NCBI GenBank assembly: GCA_032158125.1
Contig: JASKOT010000005.1
Coordinates: 372,001-436,000 of the forward strand
Reading direction: 5' to 3'
Source of the DNA: Papiliotrema nemorosa
Lineage: Eukaryota; Basidiomycota; Tremellomycetes; Tremellales; Rhynchogastremaceae
DNA: 64,000 nucleotides
Positions 1 through 9,962 of the stretch are shown here, piece by piece. The translations under genes and the position numbers were made by a program. How positions within the stretch are numbered: the stretch's first letter is position 1; every line of letters begins with the position of its first letter. Under the pieces are notes generated by a model, which saw nothing but the letters and a program-made list of their open reading frames with translations, had not been told where the DNA came from and did no database searches.

Positions 1-557
1 GTGTATCGCTTGGTCTTGTACACGCTCTTTCCAGCCTACACATTAGCTCCACAAAGCTTATGCCATGTTGGCCAACTCACCTCCCATCCTTCGACATCCT
101 TCATAATCTCCTTTTCTCGTGCCAATGCAGCTTGCGTCCTTCTGTACTCGTCTCTATCCCTCTCGGCCAACAACAGCGGGACGAGGTAGATTCTCGACCA
201 GGTCTTTTCCCTCTCCAATTCCCTGTTCGTCAGTACAGACCATCACGCAGCACTCGAAAGAGCCGAGGTCGGAGCGAGGAGGAATCGACTTGCTTCTTCT
301 CAATGTTGCCTTGACCGTATCGCCAGAAACCGAATGCGCTAATAGCCATAACACCAGCGAAGATCATGACTCCGGAAGGACCTCGAACGGGCAAGTTCCG
401 TTTGTACCGGACAGACTCGTACCCACCAGCCGGTGGCATATCCCTACATGTCAACTGCTCGTCCTGCAGCACACCTCGTAGGAAGATTGGGGTGAAGATT
501 GTCGACTTACTGGAGATGCCCATGAGCAGCTCGGGTATAGCTTGGTCCGCCTGACAT
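1..557 (-). CDS. NDUFA13: NADH dehydrogenase complex I subunit NDUFA13/GRIM-19, 3' end cut by the window
   Basis: Accessory subunit of mitochondrial complex I in the inner membrane. Four exons join in frame: 557-511, 443-294, 222-81 and 35-1. Exon 1 starts MSGGPSYTRAAHGHLQ and runs into the family signature DMPPAGGY...YKRNLP, followed by one hydrophobic segment (GVMIFAGVMAISAFGFWRYG). The helical part with ERDRDEYRR and EIMKDVEGWE follows, and the last visible codons give AGKSVYKTKRY, as at the end of the family; only a few residues lie outside. The ATG at 557 is chosen because it alone gives the usual N-terminus. The second intron (293-223) has a GC donor (GCAAGT), because no GT donor keeps the frame. 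The gene is divergent from RTC1 and shares its upstream region. Confidence 0.9.
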
Positions 558-966
558 TTTGATAATCTGACTGGTGAGCCAACAGATAGTTCGAGGTTCG
601 ACCACTAACTTGATCGATCACTGCCTTGGCTATGTATCGCAGTCCAAGTGTATAGCCAGTTGTAATCGTCGAATCAGTCAGATCACCGGACAAGCGGAGG
701 GAGGACCACAAGGTACTTCTGAATATTTTATGGGGTGACTTTTCCCCTCTTCATTTTATCCAGGGCGAACCACTGATCAAGTGCGGGGCTCACTCGACCA
801 TTCTGTCGACATCTAGCCATAAGAGCAGACCAGCAACCCAATGCTGGCGGAGGCCTTCGAGAGCTACCGCCTGCGCCATCATCAGGAGCATGGGAGTGTT
901 TGTTAGTGAGGATCTCGCAGCGATAAAAGAACAAGCACACGGCATCATCTGCTTGAAGGTGCAACT
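558..966. promoter_or_regulatory. Divergent intergenic region NDUFA13/RTC1
   Basis: About 400 bases between two divergent start codons. It presumably holds both promoters. No TATA element, repeat or RNA gene stands out. The open frames crossing it (for example 451-711 on the minus strand) show no family motif. Confidence 0.4.
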
Positions 967-3900
967 ATGAACCGGCTAGCCAGTGCATTCTCGCAAGTCA
1001 ATACTCACTCCTGCCGTGGGTTTAGCTGACAGATAGATCCGTCCCGGGCGTGACGAGTGATTCTTCACATCATCCTCCACCTCGTCAGTCCCCCGTCGAG
1101 GCTACATTTTCTAGCCATTCAGACGGAAATCGCCCTCGCCAGAGATCCGTCAGTCCCCATACGGCAATATACGATGATCCTCGTCAAATCCATTATCCAT
1201 CAGGCAGCGGATCATGGGGCAAACATACGCTCACGCTGCCCAAACGACCGGGATTATTGAGACACGTAACGGATGAAGGACTTTCCAGATCTTCCACACC
1301 TCGACCTCATTCTCGGGATAGATCCGGCGGTCATTCCCGTGATCGCCCAGCAAAGGATAAATCGGTCAAGGTGAATGTATTGGTAGATAAGAGTGGAAAC
1401 AAGAGAGGATGGGGGATGAGCACATTACCGGGATCAGGAAGGATCACAGCGATGGTACAGGGTCCAGATGGTAAATATGCGGTCGGAGGTGGGCAGTGTG
1501 AGTACCAAACTCAAGACTTACCGAATCGGGGTCGTAGGCTAAGCAGTCAGATTTGAGGATACTACAGATCAAACCTCCCCCTCAAGGAGACTCCACGCCA
1601 GTGCCACCTGGAAGTACGCCTGAACCACTGGCACGAGGTCCGGGAGGAGCGATTTCCGAGATCACCAATCTGTGGAGAGGTCAATGGGGAGTGAGCAAAG
1701 GTGTCAACGATCTCGATTGGGGTATCGGTTGTGAGTCGAGATCGGTGGGATCAACTCATGCTTATACCAGCGTATTCGACCAAAATCATTAGTGCTTGTC
1801 CGAGTGGGAATATCCTCATTTTCGATGCGAGTCGAGGCAAACTGGAAAAGGAAGTGAGCGGGGGTCATCCGAGACCCATGAACGCTCTGAAGTTCTGTAA
1901 ATCTCCTTCAAATGCGTACATGATCATCTCGGGTGGGATGGAGGGGCAAGCCAAACTCTGGGTGAGCTGATATTGGCGGGCCTCGTAATACAGCTGACCA
2001 GATAGGATATCAGAGAGAATAACATTTCAACCAGGAAATATTTCAAACATTCGGGACCCATTACATCTCTTGCCTTCTGTCCCGACTCGCCACATCAATT
2101 TCTGGTGGGATTGGACAATGGTTCCATCAGTCGGTACGACTCGCGCTCGCATCTCAAGGCAACAGGGAGGATATGGGGTGCACATGGTAATAAACCAGTG
2201 ATGGATCTCAAATGGAAGTCGGGCGACGAGGGAAGTTGGCTGGCAAGTGCGGGTGCGGATCGCACGGTCCAGGTGAGTTGAGGTAATTTAATACAGCTAA
2301 AATCAGGTTTGGGACATGTCGGCATCATGGGATCGACCGCCAGCCCCTGTTCACTCGTTGCACACTGCTTACCCTTTGAAGCGGGTCCAATGGCGACCAG
2401 GACACGAGACTGAGTTGGCCATTGTGCCTCTATCGCATCCGTCATCCAATACTTCGGTAGATCCCACGAGCTCCTCAGCCCTTCAGGGTGCCGATTCTCA
2501 ACAGTTTTCGGGGGACGATAATGCCCATCTCGAAATTTGGGATGTACGACGTCACTACATTGCGAAATATGCTATCGCGTCGAGCGATGGATCCGCAATC
2601 GGACTGGAATGGGCAGACAACGACTCGATAGTAACAGCACACCAGAATGGTACTTTTGCAAAGACCGGCATTTCCCAATCCTGCGCTTACCCCTTGGAAC
2701 ACATCCCACGTAACACGGTGGCCTGGAACGTACGTGGAGAAATGGCGTATACTGTAGATCGATTCAAGTCGGGAGAAATACCCTTTGACGATCTCAAAGC
2801 CGAATATTCGAGTCATTGGGATAAAGTCGGTCAAAGGCAAAAAGCAATCTCGGATGATCCATATCATCCCCTGCAGGCAGTAGGTCTTATGCCGCCAATC
2901 GAAGTCGCAGCGGAGGAGGATCACTTTGGGTATATCGCCGAACGATACAAACTCCAAGGCTCTACACCTGAGGAGATTTGCCTATGGAATGGGGAAGTCG
3001 CCGCGAGCTGCGGAAGGGAAGATGATGCGAGATTTTGGCTCTTCTTGAGGCTGTTCATCGAGGAATTCAGGTTGAAACCTTCTTTGTTCGACGACGGGAT
3101 CTTTGACCCAAACAATAATGTCTCCCTGCCGACGCCCCAAAACATGTCGCCCAGAGGAATCACCCCCCTACGGCCCTTGGCATCGCCTAAACCAATCCCG
3201 CTCGAACGACTGGACGACAGTATTGATGAAGTGGAAGAGCTCGCCTCTTCCAGCTCATCCTCTCGTTCTTCGTCTCCCTCATCGTCAGCTTCGAGCTCTG
3301 AAACGGACCGTCTGGGTACTGCCCACAAATCTCGTTTTATGGCATTTGCACCGCCGGACACTCGCCGATTGAGCGAGACTCTGACTGCTGCATCTCGACA
3401 TTCTTCCATCGCGACCGTCACGCCGTTCTCTCCGGGCGGCAACACTACCAGTCCTCAGCCTGCAAGAGCGACTCCTCGCACACTGTTTGCGCAGACACTA
3501 GACCAGGTCAAGAAGAAGAAAGACTCTGGTTCGTCTGGATCAATAGGGGCTAGCGATTATCCTGATCCTTACGGGGTGACAGCGATGACCCCACCTGCCA
3601 GTCGGTTGGCCTCCTCTAGGATCCTCAGCGAATATCCAGATCCATACGGCGTCTCTACAGCTCGGTCTGGCTCCTCCAGAGCGTCTCCAGCTGCATCGAA
3701 GAAACCGAGCCCACAAATTCGTCCTGACAGAAGTATGGTCTTGCCCCCAAAGGATTCTTTAGGTTTGCCAAACACCATGTCATCAGCTCGAGATGCGGAG
3801 CGGGACAGAGAGAGGGAGGCTGAATTCGATGCAAAGGCCTGGGAGGGGTACAAACGGCAGCGAGCGGAGCGGATTTTGCAATGGTGGCATTTGTACATCA

Positions 3901-4838
3901 ACGACGTGAGCTGGTGCCACAACGTCCAGGTCAGAGCTTACAATCAGGGTGAGGTTCAAATGGCGACTGCCATTGCTATCGTCGGCAAATCTCTGATCGA
4001 GTTCCCGGAAGAACAGCTTGAACGTATGGCATACTCTTATATTGGTTCGTGACTCACAGCTAGAACGAATATGCTGATTCGCAGAGCTGCTCGAAGCCAA
4101 CAGGATGCCGGGTGTAGCAGCGTATGTGAGGCGATACGCTGGGATACCCTCTCTCGAGGTCCGAGCATCCGACGAAGGCGTCACGCATGTGGTGCACTGT
4201 GCGAAATGCAGGAAATCCACCGGTGCGATTGACATACCGATGGAAGAAGGCAAGTTTTGGTGGTGCAAGAATTGCAAGAGGTCTGCAAAGACTTGTATCA
4301 TATGGTGAGTTTGCAACCCTTGGATTCCTGCTGACGCGAGTCATCAAGCCGTGCGGGGACTATGGATGAGTTGCACTCGATGCAAGCATGGTGGACATCA
4401 GGTAGGTCATCATGTATCGGCGCTGAGACTCGTCGCTCACATCGACAGAAATGTTTGCGCCTGTATTTTCGTAGGTCCCATCTAATTCGGAAGACTTGTG
4501 CTCATACAACAGACAACGCTGCCATGGGGACCTCGGCTCTCGCATCTCGCGAAACGATTCTCACCGCCAAACCCAGCAAACTTGCTTCTTCGAGATACTC
4601 ACCTCCTCATACACCCACGACTACATCAAACGACTCGTCTTCAGGCGGACCATCAGGTTTCGACCGTTTCAGAGCCTCCACTGAGACTATTCGAGACTCC
4701 ACCATTCCGGAAGAAGGGGAAGAGATGGATTGGTCGACTGGCGAGAAATGGCAAAAGGGCTGGAATGTATGTGGGACGGGATGTGGGTGTCATTGTCGAG
4801 TGGTCGTTCAGCCCGTCTTAGATGGAGAAGTCGCTTGA
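967..4838 (+). CDS. RTC1: SEA/GATOR2 complex WD40 protein RTC1 (Sea2/WDR24)
   Basis: WD40 scaffold of the vacuole-associated SEA (GATOR2) complex, which controls TORC1. An N-terminal Ser/Pro-rich region leads into WD repeats spread over short exons between about 1370 and 2700; clear blades include YAVGGGQ, ISGGMEGQAKLW and ASAGADRTVQVWDM. A long middle part (2316-4052) has a Ser-rich linker. The C-terminus is the family's zinc module: CAKC, WWCKNC, then CHQAVRGLW..CTRCKHGGH across an intron, and a final GCGCHC. The stop is at 4836-4838. The start is uncertain: no ATG opens the first long exon, so I infer a small first exon at 967 (MNRLA) joined to about 1033 after an acceptor CAG; this needs a GTGCAT donor. 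About 1,150 codons, close to family length. The identity is firm; several exon edges are inferred. Confidence 0.88.
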
Positions 4839-5515
4839 GCGTCACGGATAGAGGAATCGCATCACCGCAACGGGCGCGTTCACGCCAACTCGGTGATCCA
4901 TCCGTGTCTGGCCGAGTCGGATTTTTCTTGTCGAACACAAGAATATCGCCTGAAGAAGTCTACCATTTCAAGAAGCACCGCGTGTCGACGGTCTTTCTCG
5001 ATGCGAAGAAAACGCTTGCCCGCCTTGCATCCATATAGCCGAAATGTCGACAGCTAAATATCTCGCATCTGAACGCCGAACATCATGTTGTATCAGTAAT
5101 TGTAGCATAACGACTGACACAGCGTTAGAGCTTAGTGACCATCTCATCTCGATGAAAACTTTGCAAGGCAAATGTAGCAGATCCGAGGGTGACATAAACC
5201 GTCTGGAGGCATGTTGCGCTTTTTTGTGCCTGCACACTCGACTATTGCCCAGATGCGGCATTGTTGAATGGGACCGACATTTTCTGCATGGAACTCGCAT
5301 TTGCTGAATAGATCAATTGCCCAATGTGCCGATGGAGCTGGTGGTGCAACAGATTCTGCAAAAAATTTTAGACCTATTATACGCATGTTTCTCAAATAAA
5401 TGAAGCTTTTTTGTTAAGCGCTAGAGATGCAAATGCAGGGAAACAAGGTATAGTCATACATGGGGTATGAGCAAATGCGGGACAATACACATCATGGCTG
5501 CTGTCGGGCATCAAG
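4839..5515. other. Gene-poor spacer, start of AT-rich island
   Basis: No open frame here has a recognisable motif or plausible splice partners. Base composition becomes visibly more AT-rich from about 5040, marking the left edge of the repeat-bearing island that runs to about 9.9 kb. Confidence 0.4.
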
Positions 5516-6450
5516 GGACGAGATAATAGGTGCCAAAATCATTGACAAGATCAGTCAACAAGTAGACTGGCTGATTATCATCCTCAATACTTGGGTCACT
5601 GAGCCAGATCCTAAACCATCAGTTGGATGATACCAGCTCATAACAGGTATTTCACTCACTTTTGGTCTGTCAACCCCAGGACTGTATATGCATATGGAGC
5701 CTTGAGTCGTCCTAAAGTCTCATTGGGTGTTTCCCAGATTTTCGGTTTGTTTCCATTGTTACCCAGTGCATTCATATCCGCTGCAATGGTTGGAGGGTAT
5801 GAAGTTGAACTGAAAAATTTATTCTTGTCATATTTGGTAAGCTTCATTCCCGTCACACCTGTGAAGGCAGTCTCTATGCCCATTGCAGCAAGAGATCCAT
5901 CCGAGTTGGCAGGGTATCCAGCCAACAAGAGAGCATGAGCAATTGCATTGGGCCACCTGTATCATTTCAGCTCTGCAATCTACAGAAGAGAGGAATGTGA
6001 AACAGGGACTTGGTGACTCACATGGCAACACTTGAGTAGTTGCGACCAAGAGAGGTGATTGAGATGGTGGCATTGTACAATCCACCCCCCTGGGGAGAGT
6101 TGACAGTGACCAGAGCATTATTGTTCTCAAACTTGAGTCGTGGATTTGTACCCTTGGATGTCAAAACCAGTCCATCACTCCTGGCAATGCTCTCCATCAC
6201 TGCTCCAAGGTTGACACCTGAAGGATTGGCTGGAAAGCTGGTCAGCCAAGACATGCGCATTATGTCTTGTCTAATACAAACTTACTGTTGGCCACTTGCA
6301 CATCTTTGCCATACAGCCTCCCATCCTGAGAAGTGGTCCAAGGGGGGCTGCCCCTGGACCCTGCTGTTGCATCACCTGGAGGCCCAGATGATGTTCCTGA
6401 CACAATTGTACTTGCTGTGGTTCTAAGTTAGCTGGACATTGAGGCATCAT
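5516..6450 (-). pseudogene. Calpain-like (C2-family fold) gene, catalytic residues missing, 5' end broken or unresolved
   Basis: Three exons join cleanly on the minus strand: about 6260-6023, then the exon with MWPNAIAHALLAGYP through VLGLTDQK, then KIWLSDPSIEDDN to YYLVP and a stop near 5516. Both introns have GTGAGT donors and keep frame. The order W-P-N-A...AGYP, GIETAFTGVTG and YAYTVLGL resembles calpain catalytic domains (W..LLEKAYAKL..Y, A...LTG, HAYSV), but the catalytic His position is Tyr and no Cys lies in the segment that would carry it (SGVNLGAVMESIA). Upstream, a Ser/Thr/Gly-rich exon ending DGRLYGKDVQVAN has a good GTAAGT donor but joins one base out of frame. I read it as a decayed or inactive calpain-like protein. 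The family call is moderate and the start is unknown. Confidence 0.45.
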
Positions 6451-6504
6451 TGGCGCCTGCTATGACACAGGCTGAAGAGTCAGCAAGGCTGATGCAGGAG
6501 CGGC

Positions 6505-6512
6505 ATATATAG
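6505..6512 (-). promoter_or_regulatory. TATA-like element upstream of the calpain-like gene
   Basis: The minus strand reads GCTATATATGCC about 55 bases before the tandem ATG codons at 6450-6445. It lies beside the LTR-like remnant at 6525-6635, which may have supplied it. Confidence 0.35.
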
Positions 6513-6524
6513 CCCTCATGACAC

Positions 6525-6635
6525 CAACCCTCAATGACTTAGCCAACTCAGTTACTGGTTACTATTTGCCTAAACTGTTGAATGCCTCTTTCCTTGTATA
6601 GATAATCTAGTCTTGCATTGTGTTGGAACCCTGCT
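6525..6635 (-). mobile_element. Diverged LTR fragment of the local LTR family
   Basis: The minus strand over about 110 bases matches, with gaps and substitutions, the 5' part of the LTR at 6983. Shared blocks include AATGC..GACTAG.TTATCTA, TAGT.ACCAGTAACT.AGT and TAAGTC..TGAGGGTT. No ends or target duplication can be defined, so this is an old, truncated copy. Confidence 0.5.
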
Positions 6636-6982
6636 TGGAAATAAAGGAAGACTTACAGGGTACACTGCACAGTGTATGTTTCACATTGAGGAACACACAT
6701 TGCATAATGAACGGTGCAAATGGTATAATGTCGATTTCACACCACGTACAACACAATGTGCAAAATGCAATGATCATATCATGTTCAATGCATAATACAC
6801 TTGGATTCTGGTCTCTCCCACACATATTTCAGCAGGTACTTTTCTCTTCACTGATCCTCCTCTCAAGGATCAAAATATCAGTTGTCAACAGTCTCTTGTC
6901 TTCAACTGTCTTAGGCTTCACTCTGCTTGGCCCTCTTGTTATTTCATCTTGTCTTGGGGCTTGTCATCCGTCCAAGCCCAAG
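6636..6982. other. AT-rich spacer without a gene
   Basis: Contains short open frames with no motifs. It ends at the TG dinucleotide that starts the LTR copy at 6983. Confidence 0.35.
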
Positions 6983-7467
6983 TGTCAGGTTGCTCCACTA
7001 CTACTTACCAGCCCAATGCGTGACTAGTTTATCTAGTCTAGAAAGAGAAGGTACTCAACAATATATGTGAACTTAGTTACCAGTAACTAAGTCGCCTAAG
7101 TCGCTGAGGGTTGAGTGATGTTTGCCGAGAGTGACCAAGGCAGGAGAATTTGGACAAGAGTGGCTAGAGGACAAGAGGAGCGCAAGCTAGAGATGACAGA
7201 GGGCAAGACTACAAGTAGATAACAAGTAGTGATGCAGAAAGCACTGTTATAGTGTTGTATTGACTCAATAACAGGAAGCTAAAGAAAAGGAATCCTCCAT
7301 CTCCCTTCTAGTACTTATATCTTTTGGTTCATGGGCAAAGGAGTCCTTGGGCGTTGATTGAGCGTTGAATGATGACGAAGAGTTGAACAATATTCCATCT
7401 ATCCCTCTGCCTTTCCTTGGACTTCTTTGGACTTCTTCGGCAATAATCGGTTTCTCAGCGAGAATCG

Positions 7468-7472
7468 TTGAG
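7468..7472 (+). repeat. Target-site duplication TTGAG, left copy
   Basis: Identical to 8082-8086 and directly abutting the TG...CA ends of the nested LTR. Confidence 0.8.
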
Positions 7473-8081
7473 TGTAGAGTGAATGGATAGCATAGACACA
7501 TAAGACAGGAGCCACAGTCGGGAACTGCGACTTACGATAGACTCATACTTACTTGTACAACAGAGATCGGGTCTCGAGTCCCTTGGAACCAAGTGACTGC
7601 TCCGACCTCGGAGACCCAGCATGTATATAAAGCAGATGCATCTTGGACTTTGGTGTTCAACATCTTCTTCCTTATCTTCTTCTTTATCATCTTCTCTACC
7701 TTTGACTCGCACTTCTTCTTCACTCCCTCAATGACTCTACTCAACATTGGTTGGTTCCCTTCAGGACACCCTCCGTGTACATGTTGATGGATTCACTTCC
7801 ATTACCCCTACAACTTCTTCACTCACTCTCATTAACACTTCACTCTTCATTGTCATCATCACAACCTCCTTTGTCATCATCACCTTCACATATCTCCGAC
7901 ATTGGTACCTCTCACATAGACCTTACCTTCGACCATCACACCACCACATCCCTTCATCAACACCTCTCACACTTCCATCTGACCACTCTCCCTCCAAGAC
8001 AGGTTGATAGAGTTGGGTATATAGTAGACACGCCAATAACTTTCGGGCTAGTCAGGTATCACACACACCAGGCACCCGACA
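7473..8081 (+). mobile_element. Second-family solo LTR nested in copy A, with 5-bp target duplication
   Basis: The 609-bp insertion begins TGTAGAGTGAATGG and ends GCACCCGACA (TG...CA). It is flanked by TTGAG at 7468-7472 and at 8082-8086, and the uninterrupted copy at 9074-9653 has only one corresponding 5-mer (TCAAG). It carries a TATA-like ATGTATATAAAG near 7621, as expected for an LTR promoter, then a pyrimidine-rich tract. No coding sequence is present. The intact duplication shows it inserted after copy A was in place. Confidence 0.8.
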
Positions 8082-8086
8082 TTGAG
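8082..8086 (+). repeat. Target-site duplication TTGAG, right copy
   Basis: Identical to 7468-7472. The copy A sequence (TAGCCATTGAAGTAGGC) resumes directly after it. Confidence 0.8.
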
Positions 8087-8199
8087 TAGCCATTGAAGTA
8101 GGCGATTTTAGCGAAAGAGGCAAACTTGTCGAGGCCTCGGTCATATATCCTCGGTCATTGGTGGCAAAAGTAAGTCGCGTCGAGGTAGCCTTCATGACA

Positions 8200-8380
8200 A
8201 TAGTGTTGTATTGACTCATTAACAAGAAGCTAAAGAAAAGGAATCCACCGCCTCCCTCCTAGTACTTATATCTCTTGGGTCATGAACAAAGGAGATCCTT
8301 GGACATTGGATGATGACAACAGTGAATGATATTCCACTGACGCCTCGCCTTTCCTTGAGCTTCTTCTGCAATCTATACAT
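8200..8380 (+). mobile_element. Third, truncated LTR copy abutting copy A
   Basis: Directly after the TGACA end of copy A the sequence resumes inside the same LTR (ATAGTGTTGTATTGACTCA, then AAGCTAAAGAAAAGGAATCC). It follows the LTR to the GCCTTTCCTTG block and then diverges. It lacks both LTR termini. The junction suggests recombination or a deletion between two copies. Confidence 0.65.
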
Positions 8381-8758
8381 GCTGGACCATGGTGCTAGGA
8401 GAGTGTTGTGACACTGAACATGTGCACCACAGAGACACAAGCTAGTTTTGTTTTTGACAAAAAATGTTAAACCAGGAGCAGCCTTGCATCGTTTTCAACG
8501 TAAATGGACTCCCTTAACCTCAAAGGATAGACCATGCAAGACATTACAAGACACAAAGGTGGGATGAGAGGTAAGCAAGGCTCATCAGATGGTTTGCAGC
8601 TTTGCATTCTCAGTCAACTGCTCAATGCTTTACAAAATTACACACTATGCAAGCAGTTCCTCCCAGCCATTGCTGAATGGTAAAGGTCCTTGGTTTGAAA
8701 AACATAAAGCTGGTATGTTGATCCCTCTAAGCTGTATGATTAGATTTTAATCTTGCAG
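8381..8758. other. AT-rich spacer between LTR fragment and membrane-anchor exon
   Basis: No gene seen. A plausible intron (GTATGTTG...CTTGCAG, about 8713-8758) lies at its right end and leads into the exon at 8759; the exon before it could not be identified. Confidence 0.35.
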
Positions 8759-8868
8759 CTGTCATTGGCGGAGTGTGTGCAATAGCTGTACTTGGTCTAA
8801 CTATTCTGGTATTCCTCCTTATGAGACGCCGCAAGAGTATGCAGGGAAAAGAAAAGTCTGGGGCTTGA
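8759..8868 (+). pseudogene. Orphan terminal exon coding a transmembrane anchor
   Basis: After an acceptor CTTGCAG the frame reads VIGGVCAIAVLGLTILVFLL, then MRRRKSMQGKEKSGA and a stop. A glycine-containing hydrophobic helix followed directly by RRRK is the usual pattern of fungal single-pass surface proteins (outside N-terminus, basic stop-transfer). No upstream exons with an extracellular domain are visible and LTR remnants flank it, so I take it as the tail of a destroyed gene. Confidence 0.4.
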
Positions 8869-9073
8869 CCAAGCATCAAATGATAGATGGCTATAGGATC
8901 AGTCATTTATGGCCACTCATGACTGTTGTTACAGATGTGTTTCAGCCACTGGCATAACCCTGCCATTTTGGTGTACTGCACCATGTGTCACGATCCTACC
9001 ATTTTGGGATTTCACACCATGGGGAAAACATGAAGGCAACACATTGAAGTTGCTGGGCTATGCCAGGCGTAGC

Positions 9074-9653
9074 TGTCATGAAGGCTAGCTTGACCCAACT
9101 TACTTTTGCCACCAATGACCAAGGATCTATGACCAAGGCTCTAACAACTTTGCCTATTTTGCTGAAATTGCCTACTCCAGTGACTACTTGACGATTCTTG
9201 TTGCAGACCCAATTATCGCCAATGAAGCCCAAGGAAAGGCAGAGCGTCAGGTGGAATATCATTCAAGTCTTTGTCATTATTCAACGCCCAAGAATTCCTT
9301 TTGTTTGTGGTCTGATAGATATATAAGTAGAAGGGAGGCGGTGGATCATTTCTTTAGCTCCTTGTTATTGAGTCAATACAACACTATAACAGTGCTTTCT
9401 GCATCATTACTCATTATCTACTTGTAGTCTTGCCCTCTGTCATCTCTAGTCTGTGCTACTCTCGTCCTCTAGTCACTCTCGTCCAAATCCTTCCGCCTCA
9501 TTCACTCTTGGCGATCATCATTCAACCCTCGATGATTTAGGCAATTTAGCTACTCATGACTAAGTTCACATATATTGTTGAGTACCTTCTCTTTCTAGAC
9601 TAGATAAACTAGTCACGCATTGGACTGATAACTAGTAGTGGAGCAATGTGACA
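9074..9653 (-). mobile_element. Solo-type LTR, copy B, inverted relative to copy A
   Basis: On the minus strand it begins TGTCACATTGCTCC at 9653 and ends CTTCATGACA at 9074. It is uninterrupted, so it defines the length of this LTR family (580 bp). It is closely similar to copy A but clearly not identical. The flanking 5-mers (GTAGC and AGACC) do not match, and no retroelement coding sequence lies next to it. The opposite orientation rules out A and B as the two ends of one ordinary retrotransposon. Confidence 0.75.
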
Positions 9654-9962
9654 AGACCCCAAGGATGCCTGACTCATCATCAATAGTCCAGCATACCTCT
9701 ATATTGTCTCTGCAAGATGTCAATGCTTATTTGTGGCACAGGAAATCATCAGAGGCACAATTGCTGTCAGAAGAACTAAGTAAGGTCTTATCCGTCATAT
9801 CACCAAAGACAAGAATGTTGCCTGCGGCCAGTGTCTATCGCCGCAAAGGCAGAGCGCTGATCGCACAGAATCAAATATCAGCTTGTCATTAAATGCTGTT
9901 ATGCCATTCATCCGTCTATGTACAATGAGCATTCAAGTTTGTAAACCAGAATCCACGGGACT
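9654..9962. other. Spacer at the right edge of the accessory island
   Basis: No gene seen. Base composition returns to the level of the flanking core genes at about 9.95 kb, where the next gene ends. Confidence 0.35.

Larger units (their letters stand above)
6983..8199 (+). mobile_element. Solo-type LTR, copy A, interrupted by a nested LTR
   Basis: The element starts TGTCAGGTTGCTCC and ends CTTCATGACA, so it has TGTCA/TGACA inverted termini typical of LTRs. It aligns along its whole length with the inverted copy at 9074-9653, except for a 609-bp insertion at 7473-8081. Without that insertion and its duplicated 5 bases it is about 600 bp, against 580 bp for the other copy. No primer-binding site, gag or pol frame flanks it, so it is a solo LTR. 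The flanking 5-mers (CCAAG left, ATAGT right) do not match. Confidence 0.75.

Noticed and set aside
8958..9025. Two similar CCATTTTGG...CACCATG segments as a tandem repeat
   Set aside because: Only two imperfect copies of about 25 bases; too little to call a repeat or a site.
6983..9653. A complete LTR retrotransposon bounded by the two LTR copies
   Set aside because: The copies are in opposite orientation, no gag, protease, reverse transcriptase or integrase frame lies between them, and the flanking 5-mers do not match.
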